Below are positions 22,213-32,970 of a DNA stretch of 64,000 bases, in pieces; position 1 is the first letter of the stretch, and every line of letters begins with the position of its first letter. Both the position numbers and the translations under genes were made by a program. Origin of the DNA: Prorocentrum cordatum (taxonomy: Eukaryota; Sar; Dinophyceae; Prorocentrales; Prorocentraceae). Under the pieces are notes generated by a model, which was not told where the DNA came from, made no database searches, and saw nothing but the letters and a program-made list of their open reading frames with translations. The stretch covers positions 7,501 through 71,500 of the forward strand of contig CAUYUJ010014324.1 in the NCBI GenBank assembly GCA_963575745.1. Direction: 5' to 3'.

Positions 22213-22386
22213 TCAAGTCGGGCCTGTCCCTTTACAGGCGGCAATTTTTAAAAAAAAAACACAAGAAAAACAACCAGTGGTCAGGGAACTAATGTTGGAC
22301 TCTTGGTGGCTAGTTTTGAACACGTTCTGACTATTTCTTAATCTTCGTCCAGAATCCCCCCCCTGTAGGAGGACATGGCCGACTTA
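22213..22386. mobile_element. GTCGGGC-TIR element with GTGTGGTG duplication
   Basis: 174 bp, starting TCAAGTCGGGCCTGTCCC and ending GGAGGACATGGCCGACTTA. GTGTGGTG flanks both ends exactly (22205-22212 and 22387-22394), an 8 bp target duplication. Confidence 0.88.
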
Positions 22387-22435
22387 GTGTGGTGCCAAAC
22401 GTTAAGATGGCGATGTTATCGACGATTGATGCATG

Positions 22436-22640
22436 ATATCCCTATCCTACCTTGAGGACCGCATCCCAGAGCTAATTTCGAGCACCCTGAAGAAGATCGA
22501 AACAATGTCTGCCCGACACGCTAGCGAAGGGCCTGGCACGAGAACGTCCTCCAATTTTGGTACTTCTCTGGTGCTCGAAATTCTTTCGTGTGATCAAGGC
22601 TAAAGTAGGTCGGAACATCATAACGATATATGCTCTCAAC
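22436..22640. repeat. ATTTCGAGCACC repeat, copy 2
   Basis: Matches 2080-2330 in order (CTTGAGGACCGCATCCCAGA, TAATTTCGAGCACC, GGTCGGAACATCA) and has GGTGCTCGAAATT as an inverted partner, giving a foldback form. Confidence 0.55.
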
Positions 22641-23276
22641 TCAGTAATCAAGAGTGGGGGGTTTCTGGTACCCTCCAGACAGGCCGTTTTTGACCCTCCC
22701 CCCGTCAGGGAGACCCACCGAAATCTCTTCGCCAGACTCCCCCCCAAGCTCTCAAAGACATTCCCTTAAATCACCCCCCCAAATCAGACCCTCCCCGCTG
22801 TCTTATGCAATCGCAATCCAGAAATAACATCGCCAGATCCAGCAAAGGCACCACACCCCTTGAAACCACACCCGGGGGGGGCGCGCCAATCTCGGGCAAT
22901 CTCCTCAGGGGGAGATCCGTATGCATAGATTGAGCCATTACTACACAAATGCGGGTAGATGAGGGGCCGAGGGGGAACGATGATGATGGATGCACTGTTC
23001 TTGCTGAAGCGGTGAAGCGGTGATGCTTCAGCACGATGGATACCGAACATAAATCCAGAGGAATGAACGAATCCTTCCTCCGGAGTTTTTGTTCGGAGAT
23101 CCCCCGCCAGACCTGCTCGCGCCCCGCAGCAAAATCAAGACGGGAGCGTCTTGGCCGTTCCTTGGGCCTCTGGGGGCCCCTGCCGGGCCCCGGGGTCGTC
23201 CACAAGGGCGGCTCGGGACGAGAAACCGCGGTCCTGGGGAGCAGGTCGGGGCTTCTGGGGACCCCGTGCCGAAACA

Positions 23277-23338
23277 CTCCCCCTCCTCCTCCGCCTCCTC
23301 CGCCTCCTCCTCCTCCTCCTCCTCCTCCTCCTCCTCCT
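23277..23338. repeat. CTC/CGCCTC microsatellite ending in the gap
   Basis: CTC triplets run directly into the N block. The other side of the gap resumes in GAGGGGAGGGGAGGAG, purine-rich on the same strand, so the true sequence between is unknown. Confidence 0.9.
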
Positions 23339-23438
23339 NNNNNNNNNNNNNNNNNNNNNNNNNNNNNNNNNNNNNNNNNNNNNNNNNNNNNNNNNNNNNN
23401 NNNNNNNNNNNNNNNNNNNNNNNNNNNNNNNNNNNNNN
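23339..23438. other. Assembly gap of 100 N
   Basis: Exactly 100 undetermined bases, a typical placeholder for a scaffold join of unknown length. Frames drawn across it are meaningless. Confidence 1.
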
Positions 23439-23839
23439 GAGGGGAGGGGAGGAGAAAAGACCAAATAACAGAAGAGACGTCCTCTCTCCGTGGGCCCTCC
23501 GCGCCGAAGGGCCTGGAAGGGCGCGCCGAAGGGTGCGTCCCTATGCGCGGCGGACGTGCCCGCGCACGCCGCCGCCACCGCCGAGGCGCCACCAGGGCCT
23601 GCCGAGGGGGACGGGAGGCGGCGGCAGCGCCAGCAGTTCGGCTGCCTTGACTGCTAAGGTTGCGTACTCTCCGCCTCCTCCTCCTCCTCCTCCTCGTTTG
23701 CCTCCTCCTGTTCCTCCTCCATTCCTTTTCCTTATGACTAGCTTCCTCCTGCCGCACCCCGAGGCTATTTTTTTTGGTGGGCCGGGCGTGTCGCCTGAGA
23801 CTTCCCCACCACTCATGACCCTGAAGTTTTGAAGGTGAC

Positions 23840-24260
23840 ATCACTTTCACACATGGAGGGCGCGCCGTTTTCAAAAGATGGCTCTCGCCTTAGCGCATCG
23901 TACGTTCGTTTCAAACATTTGCAAAGAGCTTCACGGGTTGAGGTCGGGCCGTTTTCAGAATGTAGCTCTCGCGTTAACGCAGCGCGCATTCGTTTCAAAC
24001 CTTTGCATGGGCTTCACGGATTGAGGGCGGGCCGTTTTCGACATGTGGCTCTCGCCTTAGCGCAGCGCACATTCTTTTAATACACTTGCGAGAGCTTCAC
24101 TTCAAACTGTGGCTCTCGCCTTAGCGCAGCGCGCACTCGTTTTTAGAGATTTTGCAAGAGTTTCACGGATTGAGGGCGTGTCGTTAGCAAAATGTGGCTC
24201 TCGTATTAGCGCAGCGCACAATAAGACATTTTGCAAGCGAGTTTCACGGATTCCCATGAT
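23840..24260 (+). repeat. Tandem repeat of about 85 bp (GGCTCTCGCCTTAGCGCAGCG)
   Basis: About five units with ATGTGGCTCTCGCCTTAGCG, CGCAGCGCGCATTCG, TTTGCA, GAGCTTCACGGATTGAGGGC. Three diverged units (GCGCCGCGC instead of GCGCAGCGC) lie at 24885-25095. Confidence 0.8.
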
Positions 24261-24269
24261 CAGCGTGCC

Positions 24270-24450
24270 AGACATGGTGTTTGGGAATGGTTCAGGGTTG
24301 TGAGGTTGCAACAGTTAGGTTGGTTCGCGGAATTGAAGTCCCAAGAATGGCGTTCTGGCACGATTCAGGATCGTCACGACGCAAAGGTCAGGTTGATCTG
24401 TGGTGTTGGAATCCCGAGAACAATTTGTTGGCATGCTGCAAGGTCTTCCA
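24270..24450 (+). repeat. Tandem repeat of about 80 bp, also at 25095-25290
   Basis: Units with TTCTGGCACGATTCAGGATC, GTCA, AAGGTCAGGTTGATC and TGTTGGAATCCC. The second cluster has TTCTGGCGCGGCTCAGGA and AGTCACGTTGA. Both follow a cluster of the GGCTCTCGCC repeat, so the pair has been duplicated as a block. Confidence 0.65.
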
Positions 24451-24689
24451 TCGGTTGTCTTCCATGGGCACCTCGAACATCAATCCGTCTTGTGATTTAC
24501 ATTTTGCAGATTCAAGCCACGAAACCCGATCGAAACGGCATTCCACATTTCACCCTTTGCCCTCCACCCAAGGAAAATGCTCGGAACGAGGCAGTTTCCT
24601 CAGTGGAACACACCGTTGTAGGGGCATATGAAGAGGGAGTTTGGAGGGTGGGTTTAGTCCAACATCGTTGGTGACTCTTGGGTTTGCAC

Positions 24690-24785
24690 TGGTCCTCCAA
24701 CTCCTCCTCTTCCTCCTCCTCCGCCCCCCCTCTTCCTTTTCGTCGTCCTCCTCCTCCTCCACTCCCCTCTATTCCTCTTCCATAG
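24690..24785. repeat. Degenerate CTC tract
   Basis: CTC triplets with TTC interruptions. A longer similar tract is at 25395-25580. Confidence 0.85.
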
Positions 24786-25394
24786 AGGCATATCCTCCCA
24801 GTCGTACCTTCAGAAGTGCTGGCAGGGCGGGCCGCATGTTTCACCAGAATCGTCCTCACCTGAGGATGGGGGGCGAGTGGGAATCGAAATGTGGCCCTCG
24901 CCTCAGCGCCGCAAGCATTGCAACACAGTCGCTGATGAAGGGCGTGTCGTTTCAAAATGTGGCTCTCGCCTCAGCGCCGCGCACATTCGTTTACAACGAT
25001 TGCGACAGATTCATAGATGGCATGCGGCTCCGAACTGTGGCTCACGCCTTAGCGCCGCGCAGCTTCGTCTCAAACGTTTGCGGCAGTTTCAAGGGGTCGT
25101 ATGATAGTAGCTCCAGGAGTGGTATTCTGGCGCGGCTCAGGAATGTCAGGACGCATTAGTCACGTTGATTCGCTGTGCTGGTGTCCCAGGAACGGTGCTC
25201 TGGCCCAATTTATTGGATGGTCAGGGCGCAATAGTCACGTTGACCCTCGCCGTTGGAGTCGCAGGACTTGTGTTTTGGCACGATGAAGGATTGCCAGAAT
25301 GTTGTCTTCTGATGGGCCACTCTCAGCATTGAAAACAAATCCTGTGAGGACTTGCGAAGAGAAAGGTTGAGTGACATCATTATTGCAAAATCGT

Positions 25395-25580
25395 TGATGC
25401 GTCTCCTCCTCCTTCCCCTTCTCCTCCACCTCCCCTCCTCCTCCGAAGAGTCCTCCTCCTCCTCCTCCTCCCCTCCTCCTCCTCCTCCTCCCCTCCTCCT
25501 TTCCCTCCTTCTCCCCCTCCTGCTCGTCCCCCTCTTCCTCGTCCTCCTTCTCCCTCTCCCCCTCCCCTCCTCCCCTCAGG
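25395..25580. repeat. Polypyrimidine CTC tract
   Basis: CTC triplets interrupted by TTC and CCC, nearly free of purines on the plus strand apart from one GAAGAG. Confidence 0.9.
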
Positions 25581-25799
25581 GGACGACGAAGTTTGGAGTT
25601 TCGATGTTTTTTGTTGAACGTGCTCGCTGGCTCTCGGCGGCGTTCCAGACTTGGAATGCTTCCGCAGCTGCGCATCGCCGAGAGGCCTGAAGGGCTCAGA
25701 AGGGATGCACCGACCCCAAATCGCCCATTCGTCGCCGATGGGGGCCTGGCAGCCACGCCTCGCCCAGGGACGTCTGGATTTGTTAAGTATCGGGGGCTC

Positions 25800-26440
25800 G
25801 TCATCGATCTATCGGCGAAACATCGCCGATGCCAGCTCGACGTGTCCCCCCCTGAGCTGGGGAGCTGGTCCCCCCGCAACGGCTGCCCTCATCTCTCTGC
25901 CCCCGCTCCTCTCCGCCTCGCTGCCTCGCCGGGGTCGGCCCCGGCAGGGCGGGAAGACCACAGGAAAGGCAGCCCCTCTCCACAAAGGAAGACGCACTAC
26001 GAGCACTGCTCTCCTCTCCCCCCCGAAGATCGCAAAGTATCGCCAATTCCAGCTCGACGTTCCCCCCCACGATCTAGTCCCCACCCCAAAAGTTGCCCCC
26101 CCCCCCCCCCCCCCCCCCCAAAAAAAAGTCCATTCCTCTTCACAACTGCTCTGCACAATATTCTCCTTTCTCCCGCGAAGATGGCGAAGCATCGCCGATT
26201 CCAGATCGATGTCTTCTCCCGCTGAGCTGGTCCCCCCCTAACTTTGCCCCACCCAGACAAAAGGGTTCCTATCCACAGTTTCTCAATCTGAGCACTACTC
26301 CCCTCTCTCACCCGAAGATCCTGAATTATCGCCGACTCCAACTCGATGTCTGCCCCCCCCTCCTCAGAGCTGGTCCCCCCCAAACGTTGCCCCCCCCAAT
26401 AGGTCAGCTCATCTCCACAACTGTTCAATCTGAACACTAC
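25800..26440 (+). repeat. Tandem array of about 140 bp units (AAGATCGCGAAGTATCGCC type)
   Basis: About four units, each with AAGATNGCNAANTATCGCC, ATTCCAGCTCGACGT, a C-run, GAGCTGGTCCCCCC and CTCATCTCC or similar. A run of 18 C and 7 A near 26098 is a likely sequencing weak spot. Confidence 0.7.
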
Positions 26441-26629
26441 TCCCCCCCTTGCAAACGGCCAGGGAGTGCCCCCCCTCTCCGTATTGTTCTTACACACAAG
26501 GCTTCACTTGTTGGTCATTCCTTTTTTTCCGTCGGAGTGTTTTCGGTGCCTCGAGGAAGCTCCAGCTGCAGCGCTGGCCGCACTATAGGATCGGCAATTT
26601 GCTTCCATCGTTCAGGATGGCGCTCCCGC

Positions 26630-27775
26630 CCCAGCGCGGGCCACGCCTCAATCCTGCTCGGGAGTGACCCGGGAACCGAAACCTGTTGCTGCCCCTCCCC
26701 TCCCCCTCGTTCCCCCCTTCTCCCTTCCTTGCCCCCCCCTGCCTTCTCGTGTTCTTTCCCTCTCTCCCGTCCCTGTCGATCCCCTCCTCCCCACTGCCTT
26801 CCCTCTCCTCTCCCTCTCCGCACTCGCCTCCCCTCCCTGCCCGTCCCGTCGCGCTCCTCCCTCTCGTTCCTCTTTCCTCCCTGCCCCCTGCCGTTTCCAG
26901 CTACTTGCTCCCGTCCGCCATCTGCAGGGTCCCTACCCTGTTCCCCCTCGTCTGCGCCTGCTGCCTGGGCCACCCCGGGAAACGTTGCAGTTGGCCCCTC
27001 GCGGTGCACCTGGTGGGTGGCGCCCGAATCGGCCCTGCAACCTCGACCGCCAAATTTTCCCTGCGCCGAAAGCCGAAGTGGTGCACGCTGGGGGCGGCGA
27101 TGGTGGTGCATGCTGGGGTTTTGTGATGGAGTTGCACGATGCACCTCCCAGTGTGCGCCACAATCGCCCATGACGGTCTGTCTCCCCACTGTACACCGCC
27201 AGCGCGCTGCCTCCTGCCGGGGGGTCCCCACTGTGCACCACACGCCGCCCACAATGTGCACCGTCCCCTGTGTGCACCACGCCCTCCCCCAATGTGCGCC
27301 ACCCCTTGTGTGCACCACCCCCTGTGTTCCCCGCTATGCCCTGTGTGCGCCGGCAAGCCACGGGGGGGTTCTGGCAGGGCGTCCGGCTCAATCTCCGAAG
27401 CTGGGCGAGGCGCGAGGATGCTCCCCACGCCGTCGAAGGAGGACGGGGGGCTCCGCTTCCCGTTTCCCCTCCCTCCTCCCTCCCCCCCCTCCCCTTCTCC
27501 CCTCCCGCCCCCCCCCATTTTCGCTCCCCTCCCTCCCCCGATCCCCCACTCATTCCTCCCCCCCCATCGGCGGGGGGGGAAGGCGAGGGCCGGGAGGGAG
27601 AGGAGGGGGGAGGCAGGGGTGGGTGGGCCGTTTGGGACGTGAGAAAACAAGAAAAAACAGAAGGGGACGCGGGGGAGGGGAGGGGCAGCAACAGGTCTCG
27701 GCCTCCCCCCGGGCAACATTGAGGTGCAATCTCGACCGAGGCACATCCGCGCGGGCCTGGCCCTCCCCCGCGAGG
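26630..27775. repeat. Large imperfect inverted repeat around a GTGCACCAC minisatellite
   Basis: CCTGTTGCTGCCCCTCCCCT near 26683 has its complement AGGGGAGGGGCAGCAACAGG near 27676, with flanking similarity. Between them, 27090-27350 holds GTGCACCAC/TGTGCGCCAC units. C-rich tracts dominate both arms. Confidence 0.55.
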
Positions 27776-27989
27776 TCCCGCCTGCGGCCGCCCTGAGCAC
27801 CGATTCGGGTTCGCGGCTCTGCCCCGCCCCGAACGTCCGCGAGAAAGCCCCCAGGTCGGCAAGGGGGAGAAAGAAGAAACGAGGCGCAAGAAAGGCGAGG
27901 AAGAGGAGGGAAGGGGGGGCAAGGAGGACTGGGCAGGGATGTCGAGAAGGTCGAAGAGCAACGTCAAGGATGGAGAGGGTCAGGGAGGA

Positions 27990-27998
27990 TGGATGATA

Positions 27999-28085
<87 letters not shown>

Positions 28086-28106
28086 CTGATGATGCTGCTG
28101 CTGCTG

Positions 28107-28153
<47 letters not shown>

Positions 28154-28274
28154 TGATGGTGATGGTGATGGTGATGGTGATGAGGATGAGGATGAGGATG
28201 AGGATGAGGATGAGGATGAGGATGAGGATGATGATGATGATGCTGATGCTGATGCTGATGCTGATGCTGATGCT

Positions 28275-28344
<70 letters not shown>

Positions 28345-28345
28345 G
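27990..28345 (+). repeat. Block-structured (GAT)n triplet repeat
   Basis: Runs of GAT alternate with blocks of GCT, GGTGAT, GAGGAT and GCTGAT. The phase stays constant, so one frame gives Asp/Glu/Ala and another Met. The minus strand gives His, Ser or Ile runs. No plausible gene continues on either side. Confidence 0.97.
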
Positions 28346-28720
28346 TTGTTGCGCCAGCAATTCGCACGCGCGTGCGAGTGGTCTGTAGCCAAGACGTATG
28401 CCCACAACACAACGCGCGGGCCGCGCAAACGACATCGAAGGCAGGCGGCAAGCGCGACGGAGGACGGCGGGGCTGTCGACAACAGCCACCGCCGCGAAGC
28501 AAGAGAAAGGGCAACCATGCACAGGCCAGCAGCTGCACATGAAAACACAAGGCAACACAAACAGTCCAGATGAAATTCTGGGGGTGTGGGGGGGGGGCAA
28601 AAGACCGAAACAGAATCCCCAGTGAGCCTGCCGATGGCTTCGTGGCGCTTCCCCAGACAACTTTTCGAGGCTGGAAGCCTGCAGAGCCTCCTGAGCCAGC
28701 GTGGGGGAAACTCCGGAGAG

Positions 28721-28895
28721 CGCAAACATGGATTAGCGATCCATTGATTTGGCGCGCGGTCGCCAAATCCATGGACCGGGGGAGGTGTATTCCCCCAAAT
28801 GCGGCTGGTGCCGCTTCGTTCGGCGGCGGAAATCCGCGATTGCCCATGGAAACGGGACCCGTCGCTAATCCACGCCCCCTTGATCCATGTTTGCG
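28721..28895. mobile_element. CGCAAACATGGATTAGCGATCC element, copy 1
   Basis: 175 bp beginning CGCAAACATGGATTAGCGA and ending GATCCATGTTTGCG, inverted ends of at least 12 bp. It also contains the internal inverted pair ATTAGCGATCC / GTCGCTAATCC. Copy 2 is 57013-57187, the same length. Confidence 0.7.
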
Positions 28896-29055
28896 ATCGC
28901 CTGGGGGAAGCGGGAAGCCCAAAACGGGAAGAACCCAACGACCTGTTTCCCTCAGGACCCGCTTCCCCCTATGGTGACCGAAAAGGCCCGCCCCCCTCTG
29001 CATTCCTCCCCGGCCCCCCGCCGATCATCCCCCCCTAACATTGCGAAAGAGGCCC

Positions 29056-29212
29056 AGGGACACAGAAATCAATAGATATGTAAATCCAAGGACCTCGAAT
29101 AGTTTTTAATATTCTATGGATTTTCGTTTTCCTCCCCCTGCCCATAGTTTCCTGCACTTTCCTGGGAGTCGACGATGCATTGTGTCTGCGTGGTTTTTCC
29201 CCTCCTGAGTTG
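29056..29212. repeat. GGGACACA / TGTGTCTG repeat, copy 1
   Basis: Starts GGGACACAGAAATCAATA, ends GTGTCTGCGTGGTTTTTCCCC TCCTGA in two parts. AT-rich middle with ATTTTCGTTTTCCTCCCCC. Related copies: 51048-51205 and 54946-55098. Confidence 0.55.
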
Positions 29213-29220
29213 CCCCTAGC

Positions 29221-29290
29221 CTTAGGTCGGGCATGTCCTCCTACAGGCGGATGTTTGAAGAAAAATGCAAATTGTCCCGGCGAAAAGCCC
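29221..29290. mobile_element. GTCGGGC-TIR element, left end only
   Basis: CTTAGGTCGGGCATGTCCTC, CTACAGGCGGATGTTTGA, then cut off by the start of the satellite of about 90 bp. Confidence 0.6.
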
Positions 29291-29309
29291 AACCATATGC
29301 AATTGTGAG

Positions 29310-30612
29310 TACCGCGTTGTGGGTACCGCTTTCGGTGGGGCTCCCTATGGGGCCACGACCCTCGTGAGGGTTGTGCCGAACTGGGCGGGGGGGCGCATGC
29401 GGACCATGCCCCTGGGTCCTTCGGTGGAGCTCCCTATTGGGCTGGCCGGGGGAACGCATGCGGACCCTGCCACTGGGGCCTTATGGGAACCTCCCTATGG
29501 GGCCATAAACCGTGTGATGAATGTGCCATATTGGGCGTCTGGCGCATGCGGACCCTTCCGTTGGGGCACACTATGAATCCTCGAAACGTGTGAGGGGTGT
29601 TCCAAAATCGGCGTCGGGCGCATGCGGGCCCTGCCACTGTGGCCTTCGGTGGAGCTCCCTAAGGGGCCTTCGGTGGAGCTCCCTGTGGGGTCACGAACCG
29701 TGAATGGGACTGCGGAGGAGCCACGAAACGTCCGAAACCGCAATGTCTTCGCACTATGGGTGGAACTCCTACGGACCCTGATCGGCACGATCCGTCTGAG
29801 ACGGTGGAGCTCCCACAGGTCGTGTATCTAGGGGAATGTCGAACGGTGTGGCGCGGATGCATGTGGACACCGCCACTGGGGCCTTCGGTGGAGCTCCCTA
29901 AACGTGTGAAGGCTGTGCTGAAATGGGTTGCGCGGACGCATGTGGGCACCAACGGGGGCCTTCGGCGGAGACCCCTATGGGGCCACGAAACGTGCGAAGA
30001 ATGTGCCGAAATGGAGAGCGCGGACGCATGTGGGCACCGCCACTGGGGCCTTCGGTGGAGCTCCCTATGGGGCCACGAAGCGTGTGAGGGGTGCACCGAA
30101 GTGGGTGGCGCGGACGCATGTGGGCACCGCAACGGGGGCCTTCTGTGGAGCTATGTAGGGGGGCCACGAATCGTTTGAGGGGTGTGTCGACATGGATGGC
30201 GCGGACGCATGTGGGCACCGCGCACCGCCGCTGAAGCTTCCAGTGGAGCTCCCTATGGGGCCGCGAAGCTTGTGAGTGGTGTGCCGACATGGGTGTCGTG
30301 GGCGCATGTGGGCACCGCCACGGGGGCCTTCGGTGGAGCTCCCTATGGGGCCACAAAGCGTGTGAGGGGTGTGCCGACATGGGTGGCGCGGACGCATGTG
30401 GGCACCGCCACTGGGGCCTTCGGTGGAACTCCCTAGGGGGCCACGAAACGTGTGAAGGGTGTGTGGTGGCGCGGACGCATGTGGGCACCGCCACTGGGGC
30501 TTTCGGTGGTGAGTGGTGTGCCGGCATGGGTGGCACGGACGCATGTGGGCACCGCTACTGGGGCCCTCGGTGGAGCTGCATATGAGGCCACAAAGCTTGT
30601 GCGGGGTGTACC
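29310..30612 (+). repeat. Satellite of about 90 bp, variable unit
   Basis: Units with GGGGCCTTCGGTGGAGCTCC, CTATGGGGCCACGAAACGTG, TGAGGGGTGTGCCGAAATGG and CGCGGACGCATGTGGGCACC. Spacing of the GCATGTGGGCACC core runs from about 63 to 96 bp. Frames of up to 240 codons through it have no protein-like features. Confidence 0.95.
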
Positions 30613-30614
30613 GA

Positions 30615-30699
30615 AGCTGATGACGATGATGGTGATGATGACGGCGACGATGACGACGCTGATGGCGATAGTGATGACGACGACGGCGATGCTGCTGAT

Positions 30700-30733
<34 letters not shown>

Positions 30734-30738
30734 GTGAT

Positions 30739-30825
<87 letters not shown>

Positions 30826-31015
30826 AATGATGATACTGATGATGATACTGATGATGATGCGGATGTGTTTTCTGAGAAATATTGAGATGAGGATGGTGAT
30901 GATGCCACGATGATGATGATGGAGATGATGAGGACTATGAGGACCATGAGGGTCATGATGATGATGAGGATGATGATGATGATGATGATGATGCTGATGA
31001 TGATGATGATGATGG
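30615..31015 (+). repeat. (GATGAC)n and (GAT)n microsatellite
   Basis: GACGAT hexamers grade into pure GAT at about 30776-30830, then into a degenerate GATGAGG segment. It starts abruptly at the end of the satellite of about 90 bp. Confidence 0.95.
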
Positions 31016-31174
31016 TGGGAGGAGGGAGGAGGGAGAGGGAGGAAGGAGTGAACGCGGGGCGCTCTCTTCAAAGCGAGGACCCAACACCGCAGGGTTGCTC
31101 GGGGAATGCTCAGAACACGACCAGGCGGAGACCCGAAAGAGCACGACACGTCGTCACCACATCACCTCGTGGCT

Positions 31175-31215
31175 GCTCTTGAGCGCTCTTCCTGCAGAGG
31201 GACGTGCCCAACTGG
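31175..31215. mobile_element. Probable right end of a GTCGGGC-TIR element
   Basis: TCCTGCAGAGGGACGTGCCCAACT resembles the CTGTAGAGGGACAGGCCCGACT terminus, with substitutions. No left end nearby. Confidence 0.35.
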
Positions 31216-31231
31216 ACCCTGGCCTTCGTGG

Positions 31232-31435
31232 CCGAAGGATTGCAAAAAACCGAAGGATTGCAACGAAGGATTGCAAAAAAACCGAAGGATTGCAACGAAG
31301 GATTGCAAAAAACCCAGGATTGCAAAAAAACCTTCGGTTTTTTGCAATCCTTCGTTCAAGGTTGTTTGCAATCCTTCGGTTCTTTGCAATCCTTCGGTTT
31401 TTTGCAATCCTTCGGTTTTTTGCAATCCTTCGTTC
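31232..31435. repeat. Large hairpin built from CGAAGGATTGCAA units
   Basis: Six units of GAAGGATTGCAA (followed by AAAAC or C) run to about 31329 and are then mirrored by five TTGCAATCCTTCG units. Transcribed, it would fold into a stem of roughly 90-100 bp with almost no loop. Confidence 0.95.
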
Positions 31436-31774
31436 AAGGGGGGGCGCTCGGCGCGCGGCGGGGCGGGAGGGGCCGGCGGCGTGCTGCGCCCCACCGCCGC
31501 CCAGGGCCAGCGCGGAGGCCCACGCCGACTGGCTCAGGCTGATGGGCGCCACCATCGGCGCCGGCGCGGTGATGCTCATCGGCGCGTGCAGCTGGGCGCC
31601 GGCGCCGCGGGCGCCGCCGCCGACCGACGCATCCCCCCCCCCCCCTCTCTCCCCCAGGGGGGTCCGACCAAAAACGGCGCTCTGCGGCATCGCTTCGCTT
31701 TCTCTCGTTCTGGAGCGTCTGGGGGAGCGGAGGCGGCCCGTCCCGCGGCCCGGAACAGCATTTGGGCGCAAATC

Positions 31775-31890
31775 AGAAAACAATGTTGGCCCATGGTGGG
31801 TCCAGAATGAAAACAAAACGGAAGCATAGAGAAAACGAAAACGATCCACGAGAGTGCCAAAACAACGTTTTGGTCGCCCCCTGCCGCCTG
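31775..31890. mobile_element. Possible decayed CAGGGC hAT-type element
   Basis: GAAAACGAAAACGATCCACGA, CCAAAACAACG resembles the 3' half of the element at 57236-57381. Termini are not clean and no target duplication is visible. Confidence 0.3.
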
Positions 31891-31904
31891 CCCTGTCCTT
31901 TCTT

Positions 31905-32015
31905 GGGGTACTCTTGAGACGTCTTGGGACTCTCTTGCGCCACCGTGGCGCCTTCTTTGGGTGCCTCTTGGGCCGTCTTGAGCTGATTTCTGGGGCCTCG
32001 TGGGCTGTCTTGGAC
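31905..32015 (+). repeat. Degenerate CTTGGGGCC array
   Basis: Imperfect CTTGGG(G/A)C words spaced 9-12 bp. The same array type is at 32970-33180, 47885-47985 and 48895-49060. Confidence 0.5.
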
Positions 32016-32675
32016 CGTCGGAAGCAGGAAACAGAGAGAACACGATTCACCTGCAACAACTTGCAACTATCGAACAGACCAAAAAAAACCTACTTGTTTC
32101 GCCTCCTGAGTTCGTCGTGGGGAGCCTGTTTGGGCCCCATTGGGGCATCGTGGGGCCTCTAGGGGAGCCTCCAAGGGGCCTCCAGGGGGCCTCTAGACGG
32201 CGACGAGGACGACGACTTGAACGCCCTCGAAAGAACAAGCGTTGGACTGCAAATTCCCGCGCCCACACGTCGAAACATCGATACGCGACTAGATTTCCCA
32301 CAGCAGGAGGCGAAAGAAAGGGAGGGGGAGGATGAGGAGGATGAGGAGGAGGAGGAGGAGGAGGGGCATCGGAGTCTCACTATTTCATCCCTTTCAGGTC
32401 ACGAGCGGGTGGCAGGGCCATAGGATTCTCAATCTTTCAATTTTCCAAGGTCACGAACGTGTGGCAGGGCAATGGGGTTCTCAACAAGACAACCCGCCCA
32501 GGGTAGAAACGTTTGTATACGTGTGTTGGCTGTGACGGGCAACAACAAAATGGGCGCGCAATTGACAACAACATGACAAGCAAGACGACGACGAATACCA
32601 CCGGCACTCTGGGCAAGGGTAGTTTAGGGTGCCGCCGCTTCCAAACAATCTCTTCTTCATCATCCCTGTATCACC

Positions 32676-32970
32676 GTGGTCATGGGACCCCCTCGCGAGG
32701 GTCTGGAGCGTCCAGGATACTCCCGGGGACGGGTTCAATATGGTCAACAGCAACCCAATGTTGAATTCAACATGCCGCAACATAGCCCACATTCTGCCGC
32801 ACTTTCTGGCAACCAGGCATTAGTCAATTACCAGACGGCGAAGCAGTCGACGCACCAAATGCGCGCCAACCGCGAGCTGCGCCAAACGCGCGCTGAGAAT
32901 GAAACCGCGGTAGGATTGAGGGAGGACACGACCAACCAGCTCCTGAATGCGAATGAATGGAAATCGCTGA
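32676..32970 (+). other. Candidate exon, glutamine/asparagine-rich, function unknown
   Basis: An open plus-strand frame encodes about 98 residues rich in Gln, Asn and Ser, without the repeats seen elsewhere. It then runs into the CTTGGGGC array at 32970, where coding is not credible. No domain recognised. It could equally be chance. Confidence 0.2.

Noticed and set aside
22771-23874. Long frames spanning the N block
   Set aside because: They exist only because undetermined bases were translated as open.
26098-26126. C and A homopolymer run as a poly(A) retroposition tail
   Set aside because: It is part of one unit of a tandem array. Other units have shorter runs and no duplication flanks it.
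26901-29003. Minus-strand frame of 700 codons
   Set aside because: Its core is His and Ile runs from the GAT microsatellite. The flanks are C-rich repeat, with no domain and no independent coding signal.
29265-30585. Repeat-protein-like frames on both strands
   Set aside because: Satellite of about 90 bp with variable unit length. Several frames are open at once, which reflects absence of stop-like words, not coding.
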